Translations under genes and position numbers: made by a program
Shown: positions 1 to 9,324 of the stretch, piece after piece
Layout: the number at the start of each line of letters is the position of its first letter
How positions within the stretch are numbered: the stretch's first letter is position 1
The notes under the pieces: model-generated
What the model was told of the DNA's origin: nothing
The model's input: only the letters and a program-made list of their open reading frames with translations
Databases searched by the model: none
Assembly: GCA_017942165.1 (NCBI GenBank)
Contig: JAGKSB010000008.1
Span: 62,001 to 126,000 of the forward strand
Source of the DNA: Rhinopithecimicrobium faecis
GTDB lineage: Bacteria > Bacteroidota > Bacteroidia > Sphingobacteriales > Sphingobacteriaceae
DNA length: 64,000 nucleotides
Direction: 5' to 3'

Positions 1-876
1 GGATGGGCGATGGAGGATTATACGGAATATTACCAGCCTGAGATCAGTACTTTTCCTATCTATGGTAATGTGGCGACCTTTCGTAAAAGAGGGAATGGCC
101 CTTTAAAAGTCATCCCCGCAGCATTCCAGGGGGCACTCTATTTCACAGAAGATACTGGTAAATTCGCTTTATCGAGGGATTTTCATGAAAATAGATTTCG
201 GGGCTCAAATTCCCATGTTGCTGCAGGTTACGTCAATGAGATTCCATTTATCACTTCTCCTGAACTGACGGCCGCTCTTTTGGCCGATACCCTAGGGCGC
301 CCAGTGAAGGTGCTCCACCAAGAGATTCCTTCCAATGGAAAGGTGTTATATTCCCTCGCTGCAAAGCAGGTCTACCGCGAAATGATGCTGCCTTCAGATA
401 ACTTCTTGGCCGAGCAGTTATTTTTAATGTCTTCTCAAGCTAAACTAGGTTATTTTTCCACTGCAAAGATGCAACAGTGGATGAAGAGACGCTACTACAG
501 CTCTCTTAAGGATAAAATAGATCTCTATGATGGCTCTGGACTTTCCACTTATAATAAGATAACGCCTCGCGCTACAGTGGAGGTGCTTTTGAGAATAAAG
601 AACTTGCTGCCTAACTTTTCCGATGTGCAGCAGCTTTTCCCTACCGGAGGTGTAGATGGCACCTTGCGTAGCGCCTATCAATTGGACTTGGGTGAGCCCT
701 TTATTTGGGCCAAGACGGGGACTATAAATTCCGTGCATAATCAGAGTGGATATATCCGCACACGCACGGGAAAATTGTATATTTATTCCTTTTTAAATAA
801 TAATTTTATGGAACCAACTTCCGTGATCCGTAAAGAAATGGTGCGTATAATGACAGCTTTAAGAAAAAACTATTAA
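1..876 (+). CDS. dacB: D-alanyl-D-alanine carboxypeptidase/endopeptidase, PBP4 type (5' end missing)
   Basis: The frame is open to base 1, so the gene starts before the window; the first in-window ATG (base 10) is probably internal. PBP4-type enzymes trim D-Ala from, or cut cross-links in, periplasmic peptidoglycan. The fragment keeps two of the three active-site motifs of the serine penicillin-binding fold: SDN (bases 394-402, in PSDNFLAEQL) and KTGT (bases 712-723). A YDGSGLS segment typical of PBP4 lies between them. The catalytic SxxK serine must be upstream. The next gene starts one base after the stop, which suggests co-transcription. The family call is firm; the dacB symbol is by family only. 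Confidence 0.88.
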   Translation, partial: GWAMEDYTEYYQPEISTFPIYGNVATFRKRGNGPLKVIPAAFQGALYFTEDTGKFALSRDFHENRFRGSNSHVAAGYVNEIPFITSPELTAALLADTLGRPVKVLHQEIPSNGKVLYSLAAKQVYREMMLPSDNFLAEQLFLMSSQAKLGYFSTAKMQQWMKRRYYSSLKDKIDLYDGSGLSTYNKITPRATVEVLLRIKNLLPNFSDVQQLFPTGGVDGTLRSAYQLDLGEPFIWAKTGTINSVHNQSGYIRTRTGKLYIYSFLNNNFMEPTSVIRKEMVRIMTALRKNY

Positions 877-877
877 T

Positions 878-2181
878 ATGAGTACAACTATCCCTTTTGA
901 AAAAAATAACAAGAAGACAATTCGCTCTTGGGCGATGTTTGATTGGGCAAACTCCGTTTATAACTTGGTTATTACTTCGACTATTTTCCCCGTCTATTAC
1001 ACGACGATTACACGGTCGGAGGCGCAGGGCGATAGGGTTAATTTTTTAGGTTTTGAAGTCGTTAATACGGCGCTTATAAATTTTGTGCTGGCAGCAGCCT
1101 ATTTGATTATGGCTTTATCGCTACCTTTTTTATCCGCTTATGCGGATGCTAAGGGAAAGAAGAAGCAGTGCATGATGTTTTTCACCTATTCGGGTGCGAT
1201 CGCATGCTCCTGTTTGTACTTTTTCAAGATGGAAACCTTAACATTTTCCATTTTTATGTATGCCATTGCAGCCATGGGATATATTGGGGGCGTGCTCTTC
1301 AATAACTCTTATTTACCACAGATTGCGACCTTAGATCAGCAGGATCGTGTTTCGGCACAGGGTTTTGCATACGGCTATGTAGGCTGCGTAACCCTGCAGT
1401 TAATTTGCTTTGTCTTTGTACTCAAGCCGGAATGGTTTGGAATTACGGACGCTTCCTTTCCGGCGCGTCTTTCTTTTCTTTTAGTCGGCCTATGGTGGGT
1501 AGGCTTTTCGCAGATTCCTTTCCGTAAGCTTCCCAATAACAGCCCTTCTCAGGTAGATACTCAGCTAAGCTTAGGGCAGAAGGTGATGAAAGAATTCCGT
1601 CATGTGCTAGGGCAAATTAATAATATTCCTGCCATAAAGCGTTTTTTGCCCGCTTATTTTTTCTATTCTGTAGGCGTGCAGACATTAATGATTGTCGCTA
1701 CAGCCTTTGGGGAGAAAATCCTTAATCTGGGGGCGTCAAAACTAATTGCGACCATCCTATTGATACAGTTGATCGCTATTGTAGGGGCGATCTGTATGTC
1801 CAAGTTGTCAACATGGATAGGGATATTAAAGTATTGATGCTTGTCGTAAGCCTATGGATAGCGATCTGTATCTCCGCATACTTCTTAAATCAAGAATGGC
1901 AGTTTTTCGTGTTAGCAGCCCTCGTAGGGTTAGTCATGGGAGGTATTCAGGCGATATCACGGTCTACATATTCCAAACTTATACCGCAGGATATCGGTGA
2001 TACGACTTCTTTTTTTAGTTTTTATGATGTGACAGATAAGCTCGCAATAGTCGTGGGATTATTTACCTTTGGTATCGTAGAGCAGCTTACGAATAATATT
2101 CGCTATTCGGCGCTCTGCCTTTCGCTATTTTTTGTAATTGGATTGTTACTTTTAATACGCATGCTAAAATTTAATAAATAA
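878..2181 (+). pseudogene. UMF1/Atg22-like MFS transporter, split by a 1-bp frameshift
   Basis: Two overlapping frames (878-1837 and 1813-2181) together encode one membrane protein of about 435 residues, the usual length of UMF1-family MFS permeases. The N-terminal half begins with the family signature MFDWANSVYNLVIT and the C-terminal half carries the last four or so transmembrane segments. The frame breaks at a GGG run (1820-1822). One extra G would turn ...STWIGILKY-stop into ...STWIGDIKVLMLVV and restore a continuous protein. This is either a real inactivating deletion or a homopolymer sequencing error. The substrate is unknown; relatives are vacuolar or plasma-membrane effluxers. It starts one base after the carboxypeptidase gene. 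Confidence 0.85.
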
Positions 2182-2202
2182 TAACTTTATTGCCGTAACA
2201 TT

Positions 2203-2931
2203 ATGAAAGTAGAACTTTTTGTACCCTGTTTTATAGATCAAATTTACCCTAGCACAGCTTTTAATACTATTAAGATATTAGAACGTGCTGGTTGTGAGGT
2301 GATTTATAATCCAGCACAAACATGCTGTGGACAGCCAGCCTATAATGCGGGATACTGGGAGGAAGCAAGGCAAGTAGGGAAGAAATTTCTTACTGACTTT
2401 TCAGCGGATACCTGCATCGTGAGTCCCTCGGCTTCCTGCACAGGGATGGTGAAAGGCGGATACAGTGATTTATTCGCTGGAACATCCGATTTACAGCACT
2501 GCAAAAATATTCAATCTAATATCATTGAGCTTTCTGATTTTTTGGTTAATATTTTAGATAAGACCTATTTCGGAGCTGAGTTTGTGGGGACGGCAGTCTA
2601 TCACGATTCCTGTTCGGCATTGCGTGAATGTAAGATTAAGGAGGAGCCGCGTATCTTGCTTTCCCATGTGGAAGGCTTAGAGCTTCTAACCTTAAAAGAC
2701 AATGAGACCTGTTGCGGTTTTGGGGGAACCTTTGCGACAAAATTTGAAGGGATCTCTTCTGCCATGGCAGAGCAAAAAATAAACCATGCTTTAGCGGTAC
2801 ACGCGGAATATATTATTTCCACTGACGCCTCTTGTTTAATGCAACTTCAAGCTTATATTGATAAGCACCAATTGCCCATAAAGACCATTCATTTGGTTGA
2901 TGTACTAACCACAGGATGGGCTAATATTTAA
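2203..2931 (+). CDS. LutA/YkgE-family (Fe-S)-binding oxidoreductase subunit
   Basis: This 242-residue protein has two cysteine-rich CCG domains, with CCG at residues 41-43 (TCCGQPAYNAG) and 170-172 (TCCGFGGTF). Further conserved cysteines lie in SPSASC and HDSCSALREC. This is the architecture of LutA/YkgE, a subunit of the LutABC complex that oxidises L-lactate to pyruvate and is related to the GlpC and heterodisulfide-reductase C-terminal domains. It is full length for LutA. No lutB or lutC is next to it, so partners must be elsewhere or the protein does another redox job. It lies 21 bp after the frameshifted transporter, probably in the same transcript. Confidence 0.85.
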   Translation: MKVELFVPCFIDQIYPSTAFNTIKILERAGCEVIYNPAQTCCGQPAYNAGYWEEARQVGKKFLTDFSADTCIVSPSASCTGMVKGGYSDLFAGTSDLQHCKNIQSNIIELSDFLVNILDKTYFGAEFVGTAVYHDSCSALRECKIKEEPRILLSHVEGLELLTLKDNETCCGFGGTFATKFEGISSAMAEQKINHALAVHAEYIISTDASCLMQLQAYIDKHQLPIKTIHLVDVLTTGWANI

Positions 2932-2953
2932 CAACAACTAATAAATCTATATT

Positions 2954-3847
2954 ATGAACTCTAGAAGAGATTTCTTAAAAAACTTAGCACTGGCGACAGC
3001 TGGATTAGCAATAGCGCCAAATCTGGATGTTTTTGCAGCAGCAAAAAAAGGATGGTTTGATATTTCCTTAGCGGAATGGTCTTTACACCGCACGATTGGT
3101 AAAGGCGAATTAAAGAATATCGACTTTCCAGAGCTTTCGGCTAAGAAGTTCGGTATCTATGGCGTAGAATATGTAAATAGCTTCTTTAAAGATAAGGCTA
3201 CGGATATGACATATTTAAAAGATTTGAAACACCGTGCTAAGGATAATGGCGTACGCAACGTCTTAATTATGATTGATGGGGAAGGTTTCTTGGGTGATGA
3301 GGATGAGTCAAGACGTCTAAAAGCAGTAGAGAATCACTATAAGTGGATTGATGCGGCAAACTTCTTAGGCTGTACAAGTGTGCGCGTAAATGCTGCCGGC
3401 AAAGGAACACCACAAGAGGTGAAAGAACGTGTTGTAAAAAGCTTATCTACCTTATCAGATTACGGTAAGAAAGGAAAAATTAATGTTATCGTGGAAAATC
3501 ACGGTGGTATTTCTTCACATGGAGACTGGTTATCGGATGTATTAAAGACGGTAGGCAAGAAAAATTGTGGAGCGCTTCCTGATTTTGGTAACTTCTATGA
3601 ATATGATCGCTACCAAGGGATGGCAGATTTATTACCTTACGCAAAGGGCTTATCTGCAAAATCTCATGACTTCACACCGGACGGTCAGGAGCATAAAATC
3701 GATTACACACGGATTATGAAAATGGCGCGTGAATCGGGTTATAAAGGTTATGTAGGGATTGAATATGAAGGATCTCGCCTTTCCGAAGCAGATGGTATTA
3801 TGGCAACGAAAAAGCTGTTAGATCAAATTAAAGCGCAAATAGCTTAA
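2954..3847 (+). CDS. Exported sugar-phosphate isomerase/epimerase-like TIM-barrel protein
   Basis: The protein has 297 residues. It begins with a twin-arginine signal (NSRRDFLKNLALATAGLAIA) followed by a xylose-isomerase-like (AP endonuclease 2 family) TIM barrel. Typical barrel signatures are visible: VENHGG, DFGNF, KSHDF near the sheet ends and a final GIEYEG strand. These supply the acidic and histidine metal ligands of the family. Homologues in Bacteroidota are periplasmic and often sit beside Gfo/Idh/MocA oxidoreductases that act on oxidised sugars. Here the nearest such gene is 34 kb away. The substrate cannot be told from sequence. It follows the LutA-like gene by 22 bp. Confidence 0.85.
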   Translation: MNSRRDFLKNLALATAGLAIAPNLDVFAAAKKGWFDISLAEWSLHRTIGKGELKNIDFPELSAKKFGIYGVEYVNSFFKDKATDMTYLKDLKHRAKDNGVRNVLIMIDGEGFLGDEDESRRLKAVENHYKWIDAANFLGCTSVRVNAAGKGTPQEVKERVVKSLSTLSDYGKKGKINVIVENHGGISSHGDWLSDVLKTVGKKNCGALPDFGNFYEYDRYQGMADLLPYAKGLSAKSHDFTPDGQEHKIDYTRIMKMARESGYKGYVGIEYEGSRLSEADGIMATKKLLDQIKAQIA

Positions 3848-4021
3848 TATTATTTATCTTTTTATATAAAGTTTTTCTTTAGGAATAGCTTGTAATTCAC
3901 TGATTTCATGCAGTTAACTGTCGTGTTGTCTTTAAGTGTGTTACCTTCCTGAAGAAAAACTTTATTTTTTTTACTATTTTGCAGACTTATAGAAAATAAT
4001 ACAAACTATATTAAATAATTT

Positions 4022-5617
4022 ATGAATCAAGAACAGGATCAGGCATTAGTGAGTCATCTTCAAGGTCAAGGGATAGATGACAAGATGGTAATGGGTCATC
4101 CCGCGAGTCTTTTTGTATTGTTCTTCACTGAAATGTGGGAGCGCTTTAGTTATTATGGAATGCGGGCATTATTAACCGTATTTTTAATTTCCGAAGTAGC
4201 AAAAGGTGGTTGGGGATGGTCCAATGGAGAGGCAATGCACTTATATGGTTACTATACCGGTTTGGTTTACCTGACACCTTTATTAGGGGGTATCATTGCG
4301 GATAAGTTAACAGGTTACAAAAGGGCGATTATTCTAGGTGCATTTATTATGACCTTAGGACATGCGGCAATGGCCTTAGAAGGTTTTTCTCAAAACTATT
4401 TTTACTTAGGTTTAGGGTTAATGATTCTCGGAAACGGTTTGTTTAAACCGAATATTTCTTCCATGGTAGGTCAGTTGTATCCCGATAATTCTTCCAAGAA
4501 GGATGCTGGATACACCATTTTCTATATGGGTATTAACGCGGGAGCTTTCTTAGGGATGCTTTTATGTGGTTATATTGGTGAGAAAGTTGGCTGGCACTAT
4601 GGTTTTGGATTAGCGGGTGTATTTATGTTCTTCGGGATGCTTCAATTCCTTTTTGCACAAAAGATTTTTGGTGTTATAGGTGAGAACCCTGCAGAGAAGA
4701 AATTACGCGTTGCTACAGAAGAGCTTGCGGGCAAGAAAAAAGAGGTAGAAGAGGTTATTCCAGGAAATATTGTGCGTGACCGCTTAATTGTTGTCGGCGT
4801 ATTGATGTTTGCCAGTTTATTCTTCTTCTTTGCTTTTGAGCAAGCAGGAGGGTCCATGACAATTTTTGCGAAGGACTTTACAGAGCGTAACCTGGTAGGT
4901 GGCGCAGCGCAAGCGTTTAAATGGGTGGATGCGGCCTTAACTATTTTCCCAATACTCATTGTATCCTATGTATTGTACAGCTTATCTAAAAAGATTGTCG
5001 GCAAATATCCATTGACGATCTTATTTACAGCACTTTCATTTGTTATCATTTGGAGCTTAGGGCTATGGAAAGTTTATATGGAGTTCTCTGCGGTGGAGAC
5101 AGAAGTTACCGTATCGTGGTTTCAGATATTAAATTCCTTTTTCATCATCACCTTAGCGTCTTCATTCTCTAAGTTTTGGGAGCGCGTTTGGAATCCTTCA
5201 GGACCCGTAAAATTTGCTTTAGGCTTATTATTAGTAGGCTTAGGGTTTGTGGTGTTAGCCTATGGCGCTTCGAGTATCCCTCAGGGTGCAAAGACGGCTT
5301 CTGTATCGATGATATGGTTGGTGTTAGCATATTTCTTCCATACGACGGGGGAGTTATGTCTTTCTCCGGTAGGCCTATCTTATGTTTCTAAATTATCACC
5401 TAAGAAATTCTTAGGGTTATTATTTGGATTCTGGTTTATGGCTTCAGCAATTGCTAATCTCCTTGCAGGCTTCGCTGGTGCATTAATAGATCATATCTCA
5501 CATACATATTCGATGTCGATTTTCTTTATGGTAATTGCTGCAATTCCAATTGTCGTAGCGTTGCTACTGATAGCTTTCAACCCTATTTTGAAGAAAATGA
5601 TGCATGGCATCAACTAA
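4022..5617 (+). CDS. POT/PTR-family proton-coupled oligopeptide transporter (copy 1)
   Basis: This 531-residue inner-membrane protein imports di- and tripeptides with protons. The POT signature ExxERFxYYG is present at residues 37-46 (EMWERFSYYG). Other POT landmarks are LGGIIADK, GNGLFKPNISSM, the GINAGAF helix and GELCLSPVGLSYVSKL near the C-terminus. Between the two six-helix bundles there is only a short charged linker (AGKKKEVEEV) where copies 2 and 3 have two extra hydrophobic helices, so this copy looks like a 12-helix transporter. Its N-terminus is clearly similar to that of copy 2. A good intrinsic terminator follows, so it is probably transcribed alone. Confidence 0.93.
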   Translation: MNQEQDQALVSHLQGQGIDDKMVMGHPASLFVLFFTEMWERFSYYGMRALLTVFLISEVAKGGWGWSNGEAMHLYGYYTGLVYLTPLLGGIIADKLTGYKRAIILGAFIMTLGHAAMALEGFSQNYFYLGLGLMILGNGLFKPNISSMVGQLYPDNSSKKDAGYTIFYMGINAGAFLGMLLCGYIGEKVGWHYGFGLAGVFMFFGMLQFLFAQKIFGVIGENPAEKKLRVATEELAGKKKEVEEVIPGNIVRDRLIVVGVLMFASLFFFFAFEQAGGSMTIFAKDFTERNLVGGAAQAFKWVDAALTIFPILIVSYVLYSLSKKIVGKYPLTILFTALSFVIIWSLGLWKVYMEFSAVETEVTVSWFQILNSFFIITLASSFSKFWERVWNPSGPVKFALGLLLVGLGFVVLAYGASSIPQGAKTASVSMIWLVLAYFFHTTGELCLSPVGLSYVSKLSPKKFLGLLFGFWFMASAIANLLAGFAGALIDHISHTYSMSIFFMVIAAIPIVVALLLIAFNPILKKMMHGIN

Positions 5618-5640
5618 ATAATTACAATCTTTAGGTTGTT

Positions 5641-5675
5641 AAGCCCCAAAAAGTAACTACTTTTTGGGGCTTTTT
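5641..5675 (+). terminator. Rho-independent terminator after POT copy 1
   Basis: A perfect inverted repeat, AAGCCCCAAAAAGTA / TACTTTTTGGGGCTT (5641-5655 and 5658-5672), continues into a T-run. It lies 24 bp after the transporter stop. The rest of the 230-bp gap up to copy 2 is AT-rich and should hold the copy 2 promoter; I saw no perfect TAnnTTTG box there. Confidence 0.9.
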
Positions 5676-5847
5676 CATTGACAATCAATAATTAATGGCT
5701 TTTTGAAAATAAGCAGGCTAAAAATATTAAGTAAAAGGATAGCTGTTGAAAAAAATTGGAAATTTTATTAAAATAATTATTAAAAAGTTTAGTTTCTTTG
5801 TAAGCTAGAATAAATTTACCACTAACAACTTAAGAACTTTATACCAT

Positions 5848-7626
5848 ATGAGTCTTACTGACGATCAGGCATTATCTGCCGAGCTAGAGAAGCAAGGAAT
5901 TGACGGGAAAATGGTGCTTGGCCATCCTTCAGGATTATTCGTTTTGTTTTTTACGGAAATGTGGGAGCGTTTTTCATTTTATGGAATGCGTGTACTCCTA
6001 ATTCAATTTTTAACTGCCAGCGTATTAGGCTCCAATCCGGGATGGGGCTGGACCGTAGAGTCCGCAACAGCCTTGTACGGTACCTACGCCATGTTACTTT
6101 ACATTACCCCAATTTTTGGAGGTATCATTGCTGATAAATTTATCGGCTACCGCTGGGCTGTCGTAATAGGGTCTTTAATTATGACCTTAGGACACTTATT
6201 CCTAGCCTTCGATTCCCCTGTGTTTTTATACCTTGGCTTGGGTGCTTTAGTCATCGGTACAGGCTTCTTTAAGCCTAATATGACTTCCATCTTATCGGAG
6301 ATGTATAAGAAGTTTCCACAGAAAAAGGATGCCGCTTACACCATCTTTTATATGGGGGTAAATGCTGGAGCCTTCTTTGGGATGATGCTTTGTGGCTACT
6401 TAGCAGAAAAAGTAGGCTGGCACTGGGGCTTTGGCGTTGCAGGGATATTCATGTTATTAGGAACCTTGCAGTTTTGGTTAGCAAAACCATTGTTCGGTCC
6501 TATTGGAGATGTGCCTAAGAAAGGTGCTGAGGCTGCGGCAGCAAATGCGGTGCAGTATGAGCCTGGAGAGAAGCCTAACCCCTTTACAAAAGTTGATTTT
6601 CTGCTGATTATATTGATGACCGTGCTTGGATTAAGCTACGCTTTCAACGACCCCTTGACAAAGATCGCACAGATTAATCTCTTCAACTTTGAAATTGCCG
6701 GTGTTGCAGGGCAGAATTTTGTGATTCTCCTGGCCTTAATCTTCTTTTTTATCGTTATTATCAAGCGGTTGGCAAACTACACAAAAATCGTTCGCGACCG
6801 TATGATTGCCGTAATAATATTCGCCTTCTTCGTCGTATTCTTCTGGATGTCCTTTGAACAAGGGGCCTCTTCTTTGGTGATCTTTGCGCGCGATAATGTC
6901 AATAGAGAGTTAATCGGCAATACAAAGACTATTTTCAATATTATAAATAGCTTACTGACAGTCGTACCATTAGCGATTATCACCTATGTGCTTTTCCTAC
7001 TTGGAAAGCAAACATGGCAGAAAGCGACACTTTCCAATGTCGTGTTAGGAATTTGCTTCCTCGCAATTTGGGGACTGGCAATCTGGATGTTAAACAAGGA
7101 GTTCTCTTCAGACAAATCTGAAATTACCGTTTCCTTCTTTTCAACGTTAAATTCATTTTTTATTATTTCCTGTGCATCCTTAGTTTCCAGAATTTGGGAT
7201 TCTAAGTACAATCCACCTGCAGCAGTGAAATACGGTCTAGGCTTAATTATTATGGCTTTAGGATTCGGCTGTTTATTCTTGGGTACTTCAGGCGTTGCCG
7301 AAGGAGTGAGAATAAGTTTTATGTGGTTAGTAGCGGCATATTTCTTCCATACATTAGGGGAATTGTGTCTATCGCCTGTAGGCCTTTCTTATGTGTCTAA
7401 ATTAGTGCCAGCGCGTATGATTGCCTTTATGTTCGGGATGTGGTATTTAGCGATAGCTATTGGTCAGAAGTTAGCGGCTTTATTAGGAGGTCAGATTGAA
7501 ACAATTACCAAGGAGTACTCCTTATCGACTTTCTTCTTGATATTTACGGTCGTACCTATTGTCGCAGGTCTCTTGGTAATGGCCCTTAATCCATTGTTGA
7601 AAAAATTAATGCACGGCGTTAAATAA
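5848..7626 (+). CDS. POT/PTR-family proton-coupled oligopeptide transporter (copy 2)
   Basis: This 592-residue peptide/proton symporter is the longest of the three. The POT motif is at residues 37-46 (EMWERFSFYG) and the C-terminal GELCLSPVGLSYVSKL is intact. After transmembrane helix 6 there is a charged stretch (about residues 220-250), then two additional hydrophobic helices (about 250-310). These match the HA/HB insertion seen in 14-helix bacterial POTs. The first 30 residues parallel copy 1 (DQAL, QGID, KMV, GHP), which points to duplication. Copy 3 starts 40 bp downstream without a terminator between, so copies 2 and 3 are probably one operon. Confidence 0.93.
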   Translation: MSLTDDQALSAELEKQGIDGKMVLGHPSGLFVLFFTEMWERFSFYGMRVLLIQFLTASVLGSNPGWGWTVESATALYGTYAMLLYITPIFGGIIADKFIGYRWAVVIGSLIMTLGHLFLAFDSPVFLYLGLGALVIGTGFFKPNMTSILSEMYKKFPQKKDAAYTIFYMGVNAGAFFGMMLCGYLAEKVGWHWGFGVAGIFMLLGTLQFWLAKPLFGPIGDVPKKGAEAAAANAVQYEPGEKPNPFTKVDFLLIILMTVLGLSYAFNDPLTKIAQINLFNFEIAGVAGQNFVILLALIFFFIVIIKRLANYTKIVRDRMIAVIIFAFFVVFFWMSFEQGASSLVIFARDNVNRELIGNTKTIFNIINSLLTVVPLAIITYVLFLLGKQTWQKATLSNVVLGICFLAIWGLAIWMLNKEFSSDKSEITVSFFSTLNSFFIISCASLVSRIWDSKYNPPAAVKYGLGLIIMALGFGCLFLGTSGVAEGVRISFMWLVAAYFFHTLGELCLSPVGLSYVSKLVPARMIAFMFGMWYLAIAIGQKLAALLGGQIETITKEYSLSTFFLIFTVVPIVAGLLVMALNPLLKKLMHGVK

Positions 7627-7666
7627 TCCGGTGCTTTCTACAAGCTTATAGCGTTAAATATATTGT

Positions 7667-9157
7667 ATGAATACAACAGGACAACAGACATTAGCCGATA
7701 TTCAGAATTTCGAAGGGAAATATCCAAAGCAGCTTTGGTACCTATTTCTTGTGGAGATGTGGGAGCGCTTCTGCTTCTATGGAATGCGTGGCGTCTTAGC
7801 CATCTTTATGGTGGATCAGCTTCTGCTTTCCGAGCAGGAGGCTAATTTAAAATATGGGGCTATTCAAGCCTTTGTGTATGCCTTCACTTTTGTAGGAGGG
7901 ATTTTTGCAGATAAAGTATTGGGATTTAAGAAGTCCTTAACTTTTGGGGCAATAATGATGATTCTGGGAAATGGTTTGCTGGCCTTTAATCCGCATGACT
8001 TTTTCTTCTTTGGAATTTCTTTGACGGTGATAGGAACGGGCTTTTTCAAGCCTAATATATCCTCCATGGTAGGGGACTTATATAAAGAAGGGGATGCCCG
8101 TAGGGATGCTGGATTTGGTATCTTCTATTCCGGAATTAATGTCGGTGCTTTCTTAGGTGGAGCAGTGTGTGTGGGCTTAGGAAAAGGGTACTCTTGGAAT
8201 GCGGCCTTTCTATCTGCTGCCATCGTCATGGTTATCGGCCTGGTCATCTTTATTTTTATCAAAAAGCATTTAGGACCTATTGGAAATAGCCCTTTAACAG
8301 CGTTGAGTCCATCCAAAAGATTCGTGCGTGAGGTCGCAGTTTACCTTGGAGCCCTTGTAGCTATACCATTGATCTTTATCATGATCAAGAATACTGCTTA
8401 CACGGATATCTTTATGTTTATAATCGGTCCTGTGGCGCTCATCTATTTTCTCGTGGAGCTCTTTAAAATTAAGGATGCTGCAGTGCGCAAGAAGCTGTGG
8501 GCCGCGATGATCCTTATTGTATTCTCGATTATATTCTTTGCTATTTTTGAGCAAGCTGGTGGGTCTTTGGCCTTATTTGCGAATGGGAATTTACACGGTA
8601 CACTATTCGGCATTTCTATCGACCCTAATATTATCAATAACTCCGCAAACTCGCTGTTTGTGATTATCCTAAGTCCAGTGTTAGGCTTAATTTGGTTGGC
8701 TCTATCGAAGCGTAAGATGGAGCCTAATACCATTGTGAAATTTGGTTTAGGGTTTCTATTCTTGGGCTTAGCCTACTACTTATTCTTCTGTACACGTTTC
8801 TTTGCTGATGCGCTGGGGAAAACATCTTTGGAGATGTTTACACTCGCTTATCTTGCGGTAACCATTGGGGAGCTTTGCTTATCACCCATTGGTCTTTCCA
8901 TGATTACAAAGCTTTCTCCGCGTAACTTAGCGGGAATGATGATGGGACTATGGTTCCTCGCTTCCGCTTACGGTCAGTATGTGGCGGGAAGGATTGGTGC
9001 TTACATCGCTGAGCCCCAGGAAACAGATACGCTAATGACAAAATTAATGGCTTACACGGATGGTTATTACTTACTAGGGATTATTTCTGTAGTCGCAGGA
9101 CTGTTTATTATGCTGATCTATCCATTAGTGAAGAAATTAATGGGTGAAGTGCGTTAA
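7667..9157 (+). CDS. POT/PTR-family proton-coupled oligopeptide transporter (copy 3)
   Basis: This 496-residue peptide/proton symporter has the POT motif at residues 30-39 (EMWERFCFYG). It also has GTGFFKPNISSM, SGINVGAF and GELCLSPIGLSMITKL. It lacks the 8-residue-longer N-terminus shared by copies 1 and 2 and diverges more in sequence, so it is the oldest branch of the three. Hydrophobic segments between the two bundles (about residues 225-265) match the HA/HB helices. It is the last gene of the transporter cluster and is followed by an intrinsic terminator. The start used is the ATG 40 bp after copy 2. Confidence 0.92.
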   Translation: MNTTGQQTLADIQNFEGKYPKQLWYLFLVEMWERFCFYGMRGVLAIFMVDQLLLSEQEANLKYGAIQAFVYAFTFVGGIFADKVLGFKKSLTFGAIMMILGNGLLAFNPHDFFFFGISLTVIGTGFFKPNISSMVGDLYKEGDARRDAGFGIFYSGINVGAFLGGAVCVGLGKGYSWNAAFLSAAIVMVIGLVIFIFIKKHLGPIGNSPLTALSPSKRFVREVAVYLGALVAIPLIFIMIKNTAYTDIFMFIIGPVALIYFLVELFKIKDAAVRKKLWAAMILIVFSIIFFAIFEQAGGSLALFANGNLHGTLFGISIDPNIINNSANSLFVIILSPVLGLIWLALSKRKMEPNTIVKFGLGFLFLGLAYYLFFCTRFFADALGKTSLEMFTLAYLAVTIGELCLSPIGLSMITKLSPRNLAGMMMGLWFLASAYGQYVAGRIGAYIAEPQETDTLMTKLMAYTDGYYLLGIISVVAGLFIMLIYPLVKKLMGEVR

Positions 9158-9204
9158 AAGCGACATTTAAAATCTACATATATATTTCGCAAATGTGAAC
9201 GATT

Positions 9205-9239
9205 AAAAGTTGCCTATCCTTGGATGGGCAACTTTTTTT
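9205..9239 (+). terminator. Rho-independent terminator after POT copy 3
   Basis: A stem of AAAAGTTGCC...GGCAACTTTT with an inner ATCC/GGAT pairing is followed by a run of seven T. It lies 48 bp after the transporter stop. Confidence 0.88.
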
Positions 9240-9324
9240 ATGCCCTATAGGGCGCTACCAAGCAAATAGAACGTTTTCAGATCAGAAGATAATTAGTATC
9301 TTTACAGCATATAAATATTTAAAA

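Noticed and set aside
9220..9324. Longer 5' end of the glycosyltransferase frame
   Set aside because: It would start within the preceding terminator and adds residues unlike the family; the GTG at 9325 fits homologues.
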